From the NCBI GenBank assembly GCA_905182995.1, contig CAJJDP010000027.1:246066-310065 (forward strand): a stretch of 64,000 nt of DNA, given 5' to 3'. The position numbers were made by a program, and so were the translations under genes. The first letter of the stretch is position 1, and the number at the start of each line of letters is the position of its first letter. The notes beneath the pieces are model-generated. The model had not been told where the DNA came from. It saw only the letters and a list, made by a program, of their open reading frames with translations, and did no database searches. Source of the DNA: Paramecium octaurelia (lineage: Eukaryota > Ciliophora > Oligohymenophorea > Peniculida > Parameciidae). Positions 36,135-47,999 of this stretch are shown piece after piece.

Positions 36135-39025
36135 ATGAATTTTTGGTGTTTTTTAATGTTGATTCTACTTCAGCAGTCCTACTCTAGATTTTTTGGACTA
36201 ACTAATAAATTGAGTAGTTAAAAACTAAAAGTAATAATATTACCTCACTCACATGATGATGTAGGTTGGTTAGATACTGTTGATTAAATATATTTAAGCG
36301 GACCTGGTGTTAAAAACATTATTTCTTCATATGTTAATGCATTGCTGGAAAATAAGGATAGGAAATTTGTTTAGGTGGAAATTGTATACTTTGAGAGATG
36401 GTGGAATGAGTAGAATGTTTTGATGTAATAGAAAGTAAAAGGTCTAGTGGAAAATGGTTAATTGAGTTTTGCTGCAGGAGGATTGGTGATGAATGATGAA
36501 GCCACCCCATATTATGAAGACATTATAGATTAAATTACATATGGACATGAATTCTTATTCAAAACATTTAATTTGATTCCGAAAGTTGGATGGCAAATTG
36601 ATCCATTTGGACATTCAAATGCATAGACCATTTTATCTTATTTATTTGGTATGGAAGCATCTTTTTATGCGAGAATCGATTATTAAGATAAAGAATACCG
36701 GTAGAAGCATAAAGAATTAGAAATGATTCACGTTCCTTACACAACAAGCAAATAAAATTATCCAATCTTAATACATGTCAATTATTATCATTACTCCAGT
36801 CCCCCTCGTTTTGATTTTGACCCATTAAGAAATTCAGGAGGTTATGTGAATGATCAAAATGTCCAATAGAAGGCTGATGATCTAAATTAATATTTCGTAA
36901 GGCAAGGTTAGTATTACAGAGGCTAAATTATAACTCATACTCTAGGCGATGACAATGAATGGTCAAATTCGAAATCCTATTATGAAAATATGGAGAAAGT
37001 GATTAATTACATAAACTCTCATCCAGAAAAGTACAATGTTGTAATTAAATTTGGAACTCCATAAGATTATGTCAAAGAAATCAATGAATATTCTGATGAG
37101 ATATTCTATCCAACCAAGAATGATGACTTCTTCCCTTATGCTGACAAATAACACTGTTATTGGACAGGGTATTTCACCAGCAAAATAGCATTTAAGGGTT
37201 TTGTCAGATACACTGGGAGATATTTCTAACAGCTGAAAACCTTTGTTTCATATTAATTTGCTACCAGCAATTAGGACATATTAGATCTTAAACAACCACT
37301 CTTAAAGGCATTAAAAGAATTAGGCTATGCTTTAGGAGTATCTTAACATCATGATGCTGTTACAGGCACATCAAAGGATCATGTGACTAAAGATTACGTT
37401 AAGATGCTACATAGGGATTTGACCACAATGAACAAAGAATTCCATAGATTAATGAAGATTGTTATTTAAAAGGATTTGAAGGAGAAAAACATTGACTCCC
37501 TCTATTAATATTCATACAATTCCACATCATCGGAATGCGCTGAAATCTATGACAATCTGTAGAATAATAAGACTATTCTATTGACAGTTGTAGATACTAA
37601 AGTAAATGAAGATGATTAAGATATCATCAAAATTAAGGTACCTAAAATGTCTCTTAATGTCATTGATACCCAAAACAAACCAATTTAAGGAGATGTTATC
37701 TGTAGCAATCCAAAAGATGAGTAAGATTGCACACTCTATTTCAACTACAAAATCCAAAAAGGAGTTCAATATTACAAAATCAAATAAGGTAAGAATAATG
37801 AAGAATCATCTGCAAAGATAATTCCTTCAGAAACTTATACTAACATCACTGCCAATACTAAAATATCACTTGATAATGGACCTGAATTTTAGTTGTAATA
37901 CAAATACTATGTTGCTTCCACTGATAATGTGTAGCCTAGTGGTGCTTACATTTTTAGACCTTCAGGAGGAGCCTAAGTTTATGGATCCATTTCAGAGGTT
38001 AAGGTATATAATGGAACGGTTGTGACTGAGTTGAATATTGAACGATCTAATGTTAATACATGGATAAGGAAATATAAGATATAGGACAATCAATATGAAG
38101 TGGAAACATTCGTAGATTCTATTGCAAAAGAATAAAATAAAGGAAAGGAAGTTATAGTCATCTTTAAGAGTGAAGACATCAAAAATCAAAAAGTATTCTA
38201 CTCTGATTCAAATGGAATGGATTTATAATAAAGAAAAATAGGATTTCGTGAAACTTGGAGTCTTTAAAGTAATGAATTTGTTGCTGAAAACTATTATCCA
38301 ATAAATGGTGTCATCTAAATTAAGGATCATGCCAGTCATAATGTTATGGCAGTCGTTAATGACAGATCTTAAGGTGGATCCAGTTTCAATGATGGAGAAA
38401 TTGAAATTATGATTCATAGAAGAATGTATTCAGACGACAGAAGAGGAGTTGCTGAAGCATTAAATGAAGAAGAGGATAATCCATTATGTAAAAATCAAGT
38501 CTAATAAAACTGTTCCAAATTGGTTGGACTTAGATAGAATATCATTCATAAATTGTTATTCTTTGATCAAGAGAAGAATCCAAATCTAGCAAGAAAAGCC
38601 TAATTATATTTAGATTTTCAACCAATTAAAATATTTGCAATTGATTCTCAAGATTAATTCACTGAAAATCTTGAAATTCAATAAACCTAATCTCAATTGA
38701 ACTAAATTTAAGTTGCTAATCCAAATGGAGAGGCTATTATCAAACTTTACTTGATACCAAGAGAGGAGAACAATGAATATTTACTTAGAATCCACAATAT
38801 GTAAGAATAATCCAATGTCAAAATTTCATTCCCTGATGATATTTCAACATAAGAAACTATTTTGAGTGGTCTTCGATAATGGTCAGAATAACAAAAATTA
38901 AGATTTGGTAATTACTATATATATATATATTAGTTTGGAAAAAAAATGAAATTTAAGATTCTATTTATGTACCATTAGATGAAGTTGCTCCATAGCAAAT
39001 TAAGACATTTGTAATTAAAATTTGA
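36135..39025 (+). CDS. Lysosomal-type alpha-mannosidase, glycoside hydrolase family 38
   Basis: 954 residues with an N-terminal signal peptide (MNFWCFLMLILLQQSYS). GH38 hallmarks are all seen: zinc-site motif PHSHDDVGWLDT near residue 37, catalytic nucleophile Asp156 in GWQIDPFGHSNAQ, ERWW with the conserved FERWWNEQ segment, and SQHHDAVTGTSKDHV near residue 402, which supplies further zinc and substrate contacts. It cleaves alpha-linked mannose from glycoproteins in an acidic compartment. One 26-nt intron (38908-38933) near the 3' end, preceding an AT-dinucleotide stretch, closes the frame at 955 codons. Length fits the family. Confidence 0.95.
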
Positions 39026-39493
39026 ATGGATATATTATAATGTGATTATTAAAAAAATACATGTAAGATCGAAAACTTCTTCCTATATATAAAATTATTC
39101 TAATGTCCAATTATCAATTAATTAAATTACTTATATTTCTATTTTCCAAAATTTATTGATTCAAATTTTTCTTTTTCATTTATATATTGAAAATTCAAAA
39201 ACAGTACCAACCTTTCTGTAAATTTTGAATGCATGTTAAGCCTGATTTCTCTTCACCCTTGTTTAAAAGCCTATAAATAGTATATGATATTGATCTCATC
39301 ATATATTAGAATAATTCTTGAAATATCTAGAGTGGACTATTTGATTCCATCTCTAGTTAATTGGGTTTATAAATTCTGTTCAAATAAGATTAGTTACAAT
39401 ATTGTTATAGATTATTAATGTTTGCTAATTAAGAGAAAAATAATGTTAATGTCATACAAAATTTAAGTAAACAAATTAAGATCATAACTTTAG
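39026..39493. other. Convergent spacer
   Basis: 468 bp, AT-rich, between the mannosidase and the minus-strand kinase. No supported frame or RNA gene seen. Confidence 0.45.
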
Positions 39494-40652
39494 TCATTAT
39501 TACATACCACTCTCAGGGTTATAACAATATTAGTTAAATTATTCTTAAATATTAATAATAATGATACCATTAAGAGTGTTATTTCTGAGAATAGCAAAAT
39601 TATCATCTTGAGGGGTCTCTATAGAATCAAATGAGCAACCAGATTTTGAAACAGGTTTTGGCTTATAAGGGGCAAGCATTATCTTTTTTGATAATAAAGT
39701 CCAATCAAATTAGAAAAACCATGGATGGTTTTTAACATCATTAGGATTATAAGAACCTAATCTATTGCTTGGCTTTCTTTAAATTAACTAATACTATTAA
39801 TTTGAGTTACTTGATTGACAAAATCTGCTGCCTCAAGAGACCAAGCTACTGGCAAATCCATCCTTCTCACTTAAACCTGTTGACCAAGAATTTACTCGCG
39901 TATTTCCTATCTTGTTTTTCCAACATAAGGTCGTTTACCAAGCATGCATTCATATACTATAACTCCAAGCGCAAAGAAGTCTGCAGCAATCCCATGGTTT
40001 TATCTACAAATTACTTCTGGAGCCATATATCCTGGTGTACCACTTACATCTGATGAGTTTTCAGGTCTCCAAATTCTTGCAATCCCCATATCTGTAAGTC
40101 TCAAGTATCCTTTGTCATCAAATACGAGATTCTCTGGTTTTAGATCTCTATGAATTATTCCTTACTAATGTAAATAGTCTAAACTCGTAATTATACAGGC
40201 AGCAAAAAATTCTTAAAATGAACAATTTTTCATACTCACTTCTTATTCCGAGAACCTTTTGTTTCTGTATATATGATATCTGAGATCCCCTCCAGTTAAC
40301 AAATCTAACACCAGGTATAAACTTTCCTTATCTTGGAATGCAGAGTGCATATTCACAATAAAAGGGTGTCTTAGTTAGATTAGAAGATTTTTCTCATTCA
40401 AAATCGCTGTAATGCTCTTTTAATTAATTATTCTAGCTTAGTTTGTAATACATACTTTGCCTTAGACATTTTTTTGATTGCAAACAACTGATTATTCTTT
40501 TTTCTTTTGACTTTGAGAACTCTTCCAAAGCCACCTTTGCCTAAGACTTCTAGGATTTCGTAGTTTCTTATAGATTACACTGAGATATAATTAACAAGCT
40601 TACTAGCTTCTTAAAACTCTTCCTTCTGGCCTAAGACATTGCAATTTCCCAT
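39494..40652 (-). CDS. AGC-group Ser/Thr kinase, YANK/STK32-like
   Basis: About 362 residues. It starts MGNCNVLG, so Gly2 and Cys4 could be acylated for membrane attachment. Kinase motifs in order: Gly loop [12 protein letters not shown], Lys in [19 protein letters not shown] (typical of YANK/STK32), catalytic loop [21 protein letters not shown] where DFG is expected, and [10 protein letters not shown], then [21 protein letters not shown], the AGC-type lobe end, and a short tail. The DMG in place of DFG is notable. Three introns (23, 24 and 23 nt) give 363 codons; the middle one restores [17 protein letters not shown]. Function of STK32 kinases is poorly known. Confidence 0.85.
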
Positions 40653-40733
40653 AATGTGAAAATTAAATATTAAAGTCTAAATCATATATTATATTATCAT
40701 ATTTAAATGTTATAGATCATTTTAGACCGTTAT

Positions 40734-42192
40734 TCAAAGTTTCTCCAATTAAACTGATCCATTTTTTAGCATTTTAAGACTAATAGACTAATATTTTATT
40801 TTTACTTTAAAAATATATTTTTGTTTTTCATCAATTATGACAAACTTATCTTGTTTAAGCAATTAGTATTTCAAAAATTAAGTAACATGAATTACAGTCT
40901 TTTTGTCATTCAACTTTGGATTTGTATAATGAATTGAAGGAATATCATTAATAATTTATAATACCAGGAGTCTTGGAGAGTAGTATGATATGAGGACTAT
41001 TATAAAAATGATTTTATTTAAATTTTACATCCAGAATCTTTTTCAACCATTTCCTAAAAGATAATTTTTGATATTGGTTCTTAGACAAAGGTTTTTGATT
41101 TTCTTTAATCTCTATGGATTTGGAGAGGCTGAGGTGGATTCATTTACCACAAGGAAGTAAAATCAATATCAGCAAAATAGGGGTGACTTTTAATTTTGGA
41201 GTAATCGACCAATCTATCATTTAGATCCTTCTCTAAAAATAGCTTCATCAAATCCTGGGCTTATTTAGGAATGCTCTTGACAATAAATGAATAATTTAAA
41301 TACTTATGGAAATATAATTTGATCTTTCACAATTTTTTTATATAAGTCCTCTGAGTCTTCCTAGTTTTCTGTTTTGAATGGTATGGTTCCAGTATACATT
41401 TTATACATCATGATGGCTAGTGCCCATAAATCTGTCCCTGGACCTACTGGTTTATCAGAAATCATCTCAGGAGTCAAATAGGCATTTGTGCCTACAAAGC
41501 TATATTGTCTTCTTCTCTCGGTATCTACAAAGTCTTTTCTGTAATTCTCTATGGCTTAAACTATTTTTGGTGGAACCTTTTCCTAATCATAGATGACTGC
41601 AGTTCCGAAATCTATTAATTTAAGATGCTTCTCCTCAGTAATTAATAAATTTTCAGGCTTGTCTTAAAATGTAAATATACTTTTATGTCTCTATGCACTA
41701 TCCCTTTTGAATGGATATATTCTAGAATGGATACAATTTCAGCTGTATAAAATTAAATAATTTGATGAGTCAACTTTTAATCTATATTAACATTTATTTC
41801 ATACTGCCATAAAGCTTTAAAAATTCACCAAAACAATCCGATGCTAATTCAACTAAAAAATACAAATTATTTTTGTCTTGAAATGTAGAATGCAATTTAA
41901 TTATTCCATCATATTTTAAATATTAAAGCATCTCTTTCTCAATGTATGCATGATGTTGCTTTTTATTCTATCTCATAGATATAATTGATACCAATTTCAT
42001 AAAATTTTTATCTATTATTTTAATTGCATAGATCGGACATTGATTACTATTGCCTTTTTAAAGATCTTCCTTCTTTTGGCAGCTGTATACAGTACTGTAA
42101 GCCCCATCACCCATCTATTAGATCTTGATAAAATCTTCAATGCTTATTTTCCTTCTGATTGGAGTCTCTGTTTCTTACGAATTTTATATCAT
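40734..42192 (-). CDS. PDK1-like kinase with C-terminal PH-like region
   Basis: About 451 residues. Kinase motifs: MGDGAYSTVYSC, YAIKIIDKNF, KLHSTFQDKNNLYFLVELAS (typical of PDK1), IVHRDIKPENLLI, LIDFGTAV, an insert before the activation loop, FVGTNAYLTPEM and PGTDLWALAIMMY. After the kinase, the segment from PRLLVLQIINDIPSIHYTNP to KYIFKVKIK resembles the PDK1 PH domain in length and strand pattern. Introns of 20, 23, 28 and 32 nt give 452 codons. PDK1 activates other AGC kinases by phosphorylating the activation loop; the neighbour at 39494-40652 is an AGC-like kinase but co-function is not implied. The ATG at 42192 overlaps the stop of the upstream gene by 4 nt. Confidence 0.82.
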
Positions 42193-43411
42193 TAATATTA
42201 TTATAAACTCTAACTAACAAAATCAGGTCTAGTATTATTCCGCACATGAGGCTCTTCATAGATTATTTGTGATTATGCAAAATAATCGTTTTCTACTTCA
42301 CACTTAGGCGCGGGAGCAGAATGGAATTGGTTCTGATTTTAGTACAATCTTTAGCTAGATTAAGGTATTTATTATTAATGGAACTGATACTAAGATGGTA
42401 CTTAATTGAAAGGTGTTAATGGAATAAAATAAGGTTGTTATTGATACTGCACCGCATTTCTAGCTGGAGAAGCGAATTAGGGAACTATAACTTATTATTT
42501 TATAGGTTGAACAGGGAATTATCCTAATTATCCTTTCTCTTCTTGCAACGGCAATTAAATGATATATTTAAGTCCCTCATGCAGTTTTTAAACAAACTTC
42601 TCTATAGATACTTAAAGGTTCTTATAATCTTATTTCCATTTACTATCCACGTAATCTAAAAATCCATTCACATCTTAAACCTCTTTGGAATTCAAAGTTT
42701 CCATTTGCATATCGAATAGTTTACAAAATTCAATGGTAAAAGCATTGCTAAAATAGACTTTTATCATTTTCAAGTAGTTATCTTTCATTAAATTTAAAAG
42801 ATAAATTCTACAAATTATTTAATCGAATTTACTTTTTATTTACAATTTCGGCTTCCTTATTGTTTTTTAACTCATATTCTTTATGATTTACATAGGTTTA
42901 TATCTTTTAGAATGCTTCTTCAATATCATTTCCCATATTTTCTGAAACTTTTAATTGTTGATTTACTTATTCTAACTCATTAATTACTTTATTCCTCTCT
43001 TCCTAATTACTTAATTTAATCTCCTTTTATTTCTCCAGAAACTCTTTCTTAAAAACATCCATCTTTTTTTACACTACCTTCAAATTTTTTTCTACAACAG
43101 TTTAAAAATAAGCATTCTCATTTCTAATTCTATTTTCTTCTTGAATTAATTCAGATTCACCTTTAATTAAATATTTCAATCCAGGACCTAAATTCCTGCT
43201 GTTACTTTAATATGTTTACAATACTCCATTTTCTAATAAATTTGAAAGTTCTTCTAACTTTTAAATTACAATTCAAATTTACTTTATGTGATTTCTCATG
43301 AATCTTGACTGCACATGGTGAGCACATTACTCGTTGCTAACACTGTTTCTCTAAACAAACCCAACTGATTTTTTATTTAGGATGTTGAGTGCATGTTTAA
43401 TCGAATTCCAT
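42189..43411 (-). CDS. B-box-like zinc-finger and coiled-coil protein
   Basis: About 390 residues. The N-terminus has a Cys/His pattern like a B-box (CTQHPKQKISWVCLEKQC, then MCSPCAVKIHEKSHK), followed by about 200 residues of coiled coil and a Pro/Gln-rich tail. Ciliates have many such B-box/coiled-coil proteins, whose role is unclear. Introns of 25 nt each (after SHK and near NKK) give 391 codons. The TGA (42189-42191) overlaps the ATG of the PDK1-like gene. A 35-nt GT...AAG segment spanning the overlap would fuse the two genes in frame (see findings). Confidence 0.72.
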
Positions 43412-43521
43412 TTTGTTAATGATAATATATTATAAATTGTTTTATACAATTAACTGTCAATACTTTATAACCCAGTTTATTTTAATCTATTTAATTAATT
43501 TCAACAGCTAATTTTTATCAA

Positions 43522-44247
43522 ATGGATCCCAATAACTCAAGAAAGCCATCTCAAAATGCCAGAGCCTTGACTCTTGCTGATCTAGACTAACAATCAATAT
43601 CAGAGGACTCTGCTATGGACTTGGATTAATCACAATTGCACAGATTGGGAATCGATATTAGCAATATATAAGCAGCTGATGTGACTTAGAATGATGAACC
43701 TAGCAAATCAATTATGCACTTTTCTAAGAAGAACAGTGACTCAACTACCAATGTTGACTTAACTTAGCACATATTCTAATTTAAACAAAAAATTTAGGAT
43801 CTGCAATTGGAATTAGGATCTGATCGATCTGATCCTTACGAAATTTCTATACATTCATTTAAGAATCAAGAAGACAATTCGCAAAATAAGGGATTGTGTG
43901 TTTCAGAAGCACTTGGCACAAACATTCACTCTTAAAATTAACTGAAAAATTAGGATTAATAAAATTCAACGTCGTATTAATTCAAGGCTCCAAACACATC
44001 TTTATCATCTGGAGGTCTTAGTTACAATCTCCCGCATTTAAATTCAACTGGGAACAAAGCTCCTCTTAATGCTAATCCAATTGGAAACCTTTATGAATAG
44101 TTAGAATATCATAGATTGAAATTTTATGATTCTTACATGCCAGAATAACATAAGGTGCTCAATAATCCACTCAAATTCCTTAAATATAAATTGCATTAAC
44201 AAAATAGATATGCATTCGATCATTGTTTAGATTGCTTAATTCATTGA
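43522..44247 (+). CDS. Hypothetical Ser/Asn-rich protein, 241 residues
   Basis: Intron-free frame of 242 codons with coding-like composition, rich in Ser, Asn, Asp and Gln; likely disordered. The C-terminal 45 residues (from YEQLEYHRLKFYDSYMPEQ) look more structured and may be the functional part. No known domain. It is read divergently from the B-box gene with 110 bp between starts. Confidence 0.65.
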
Positions 44248-44710
44248 AAATGATATATACATTTAATTAACTTTAAGTAAAACCTATTTCCAATTTTATT
44301 AATAATTTCTTAATTTGAATTTCTCAGGCTTAGGCTATTCTGTTAGTTTTTCTTATACCAAATTAATTCTTGAAGTCAATAAGAAGAAGAGGATATTATT
44401 AGTATTCTTTCTAAGAAAACCAAATATTTAAAACAAAATAGTTTAAAGATAATAATTTCAACTTTTCCTTAAAGTTTCATTCCAAAAGTTTTTGTCATAT
44501 TTATACAATTAATCAAAATTATTAGGAATTCTGTATTTTGTTAATTGCAATTGCGAGTAAAAGGGGATTGCTCAATAGGGAGGTCTTTGGATATGGCAAA
44601 CTAATTATCAATCCTGTTTGAAAAATAAATAAAAATTAGAAGTTAATTTGTCCATATTTTAAATTAAATTTGATTTAATACAATTTTGATATAATATGAA
44701 AAGATCATGA
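44248..44710. other. Convergent spacer
   Basis: 463 bp, AT-rich. A plus-strand frame from about 44330 to 44689 lacks TGA, but it has no ATG and reads as low-complexity; with a single stop codon in the code such a run is expected by chance. Confidence 0.45.
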
Positions 44711-45523
44711 TCAAGGATAAGGTCTATAATATGAAGGCATCATTTGTGACATCTAGAAATGACATGATAATTGATACCATCTATTATAATTGGTGATATT
44801 AATAAGATAGTTAGGAGTAGTTCTGAGTTAATTATTATTTTTCCTATTGCAATTACTGTACTCGGCCTTATAATAATAAATTCTAATATTTATTAATTTA
44901 AGTTTATTTACCTATGTGTTTAATTATTAAATAAATAGGGCTTAACTCCTATTGGTCTCTTCTGCTTATTGATAAAGATTTGTTTCTAAATTATCTTACA
45001 CCACATCAGCTTTTTTTGGTGGTTATTCACCATAATTTGGTTTATCAGAAGTGGCTAAAAAATTTAAATTTTGTAATTACTTTGGTTTAGAGTTTCTTAC
45101 TTCGTTTAGAAGGTTTTCTTGTTCTCCCTCTTTATTTTCTTTGAAGTGCGACCCTCCTTTCTATAAATCTGCATAATTGCCTTAGCAGTTGAAAAATTAA
45201 TATTTAATTCCTTAGCTGCGCTTTTTATAGTGCAGCCTGTTGTAGTCACTTGCTTTATCAACTTCTGTCGTTATTCATTTGATATTTTGGCATATTTTAA
45301 GCCATGCTTTCCTATTAATTTATTTTTTAAACTTACCTCTATATCTATAAAGAAGCTCCTTCTCTTCTTCAGGAGTTCTCTTAAACGAGGGCTTTTAGTT
45401 TAAGTCCTGTGCGAAATCATATGAAGAGTCAGAAGAATCAGATCCATGCGATGAAGTTGAAGAATCATCTTGTAGCATTTATTAGGGATTCTCTACCTTG
45501 GAAAGCTGCTCTATTGATGCCAT
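44711..45523 (-). CDS. Helix-turn-helix DNA-binding protein with C-terminal coiled coil
   Basis: About 235 residues. The acidic, Ser-rich N-terminus ends in KRTPEEEKELLYRYRG; the core has a homeodomain-like three-helix HTH with RQKLIKQVTTTGCTIKSAAK then ELNINFSTAKAIMQIYRKEG, of the kind seen in transposase-derived and pipsqueak-type DNA-binding domains. A Lys-rich linker follows, then a Gln-rich coiled coil (GRVQQLQQEKQQLTQNYSQL). Four introns of 25, 26, 29 and 25 nt give 236 codons and a tidy end YYRPYP. No catalytic transposase residues are present. A transcription-factor role is inferred. Confidence 0.7.
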
Positions 45524-45701
45524 ACAATTTGAATGTATCAATTTAAAACAATAATTGAAAAAAAATGTTGATATATCGGCATTTATATTCTGAAAATTTA
45601 ATGTATGCTTATAAAAGATATGATAATATAAAAGTCTCTATTAATTCATATATATATAATTAATTGCATTTCAAATTGAGAATGCAATCTATTCTAATAA
45701 A

Positions 45702-46068
45702 ATGAATTCAATATTAGACTCCATCTTAGATATCGTTGTAATAACAATAAAAAATATGTAATAGTCTCACACTTTCCGTATTTAGATGGAATTTTCTACA
45801 GACATAATTACGAAACAAAAAGCAAATAGACAAGTTTTAAACCTCTAGAAGTACAAAGTCCATGTAGATTAGATAAAAAATAGCATTTTATAATTTTAAT
45901 AAGAATTAATTTAAACCATTCTTATTTTTAAAAAAACTAAGAAACTTTCGAGCTTGTTAAAGTAATTGTCCAATATAATTTAGTTAAAATAAAATAATCA
46001 ACTTTTCTAGTGCAATCCACGCTTGCTTGTTTTGGTTTAATTCAACTTCAAATTTTTTTTATCTATGA
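45702..46068 (+). CDS. Possible small gene, tail-to-tail overlap with neighbour
   Basis: Plus-strand frame beginning ATG 45702. A 27-nt GTA...TAG segment can be spliced in frame to give SILDIVSHTFRIQMEFSTD and a Lys/Gln-rich helix. A further 22-nt intron (GTAATT...TTTAG) would end it at TGA 46066-46068; without it the frame runs to 46244. Either way its end overlaps the minus-strand gene that stops at 45998. Composition is protein-like, but there is no homology to rely on. Confidence 0.35.
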
Positions 46069-46965
46069 CTTTCTTATTAGACGGTGAACGACTTAGTGAT
46101 TTTTTGCTGTTATTTTTTTTATCTGTTTTAAGATTGTCTTTGGCTGATAATTTAGGTTTCATAATGGATTCTCCTTCTGATTGTTAAGCTACTGATTTTC
46201 TTGATTATCTAGAAGGTTGTGCTTATTATAAAACTTTTTAGTGATTAAAATCAGAATGTAAATTTTGCACATTACTCTTTAAGACATCTTAATCTTTTAA
46301 TAGATTGTCCATTAGTAATTTCAAATCACTTAACTATTATTCTACTATCTTATCATGATGTTATCTCTCAGTATCTTGAATCTTGATTTACGGATCTGGT
46401 TGTTATTCAAGTTTTGTTATACGTTGCTCTAATTTCTAATAATCTACTTTTAATGCGCTCTATCGAATTTCACTCATCATCACATCGATTTTACGATTCA
46501 CCGATTTCTCAAACTACTCAAAAGCCGGCTATTAATCTTTTAATTAAGTAGCTTCTAATAACTCTAATCGATATTAGGTTTCATGTAATTGTTGATTAAC
46601 GTTTCTCAATTCATTATGATATAATTCCTCCATTTTTGTATTTATGTGTCGAGTAATCTTACCGTTTTCTTATTCTTGGGTCTCTGCAAAATTTTACAAT
46701 AGTTTAATTAACTTAATGAAGTTCTTCAACTTTTCATCATGGTCTTCAATTAATTATTCTATTCCTCTCATTCTCTATTCATATTTCTTATGAACCATGG
46801 TCGCTGCCTACCAATTACATATACTTATACTTTTTCCAATTGTTGTTCTAGATATTAAATATAATTTTCTTTATTGTGATGGAGCATTTTTCTATCTTCA
46901 CTCGTCGTCTTTAAAATGGGGGACACGCTCCTTCTATGCTTATCAGAGTAGTTAGAATGATTCAT
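45998..46965 (-). CDS. Coiled-coil protein, 314 residues
   Basis: Predicted helical protein with a Ser/Arg-rich N-terminus (NYSDKHRRSVSPIL), a long coiled coil over residues about 40-240, and a basic Ser/Lys-rich tail (KKNNSKKSLSRSPSNKK). One 23-nt intron near residue 45 gives 315 codons. No recognised domain. The layout is like that of basal-body or cytoskeletal linkers, but this is only a guess. Confidence 0.65.
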
Positions 46966-47146
46966 CAAAATATCTGAATTAAATTACTGTTATTATTATT
47001 AGTTTGTTAAGAAATATTAATCATATTTATTATTAAATTAATCAAAGAAAATAACAATATTCAATTTTTAGTTTATTAATTTTGAAACAATTATTAGGCA
47101 ATACTTAGGATTCCAAAAATCTATAATTTATTCTTACTCAACACTT

Positions 47147-47999
47147 TCAAGTAATCCATAGATTTGTGGGATTCCAAGATTAATTCTTCCTAAAATTAAT
47201 ATTAGATTTTACTTCTTCTGAATTTGTCAATTGGGTTTTTATTAATAGAAAGGGGAACTTAATTTTGTCTTATTCATTGATTTCCCTTTCTTTATTAAAC
47301 CTAATAAAATTTTGGAGTGCTTCATGCTTTTTTATAGAGCTTGTTAACTATTCTTTCTTTTATAATAATAATTCCTTTAATTTTTACTGTTAAATTAAAT
47401 AATTAAATATACTTTTCGAATTATCAAATTCTATTTTGTTATGTTGACTTAGTTTTATGTATTCTTTCTCATCATTTTCTTCTCCTTAACTACTATTCCA
47501 ACTGAAATCATGACATTTAAAGCATCGTAAACTCTCCTTCTTAAATTTTTGACATCTTTTAATCCATAATCTTAATGGCCCTCCATTTCCTTTGTCATCT
47601 CGTCCGTTAGCTTTTGGCATATTTCTGAGTATCCGACAGTTTGATTTTGGAGTTCCTTTTCCACTCTCTTGCTTATGTACTTCAGACTCCATTTTTTCAA
47701 TGATTTTGGAGAATTAAATTAAATTTTGCTAATTTCAAATGGCTCGCTCTGGACAAACAATTTCTTATTAGTATTTGCTTGAGAATCGCAGGGGTCTTCA
47801 AAATCTAAAATAAATAAATTTGCCACCAAATTATAGTATAAGCGCCAAAATTAGTGCGCGTTTATATATGGATTAATTGAATCAATTCATGATGTAAGTG
47901 TTAAGATTTTATACCTTTAATAGTACCCTTTACAGGTGTCTGAAATACATTGAAATTCAAAGAATCCTCATCGAGTCTGAATTAACCTGTAAAGTCCAT
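47147..47999 (-). CDS. DP subunit of the E2F/DP transcription factor
   Basis: About 238 residues. The winged-helix domain is clear: SLKKWSLKYISKRVEKELQ, GYSEICQKLTDEM and the DP/E2F signature NLRRRVYDALNVMISVGIV with VKEKK. The dimerisation region follows: KLKELLLQKKEQLTSSIKKH, ALQNFIRFNKERE and KIKFPFLLIKTQL, in the order seen in TFDP proteins. It would pair with E2F to control S-phase genes. A 26-nt intron joins the two halves. The first exon (ATG 47999, MDFTGQFRLDEDS) can be joined only through a 110-nt intron (47805-47914), three times longer than any other here, so the start is uncertain; the rest of the model is firm. Confidence 0.78.
47842..47860 (-). promoter_or_regulatory. E2F-like site in GC-rich patch of the DP gene
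   Basis: On the minus strand the sequence reads TTTTGGCGC, matching the E2F/DP consensus TTTSGCGC, next to a second GCGC core (cgcgcac). Such GC-rich motifs are rare in this AT-rich DNA. It lies in the 5' part of the DP gene, inside the proposed long intron or its true promoter, which suggests autoregulation. Confidence 0.5.

Noticed and set aside
44330-44689. Plus-strand run without TGA
   Set aside because: No start codon, low-complexity translation, and runs of this length are expected by chance when TGA is the only stop.
47486-47692. Minus-strand frame starting MESEVHKQES
   Set aside because: A shadow of the DP gene; the frame with NLRRRVYDALNVMISVGIV is the true one here, and an intron links it to the later frame.
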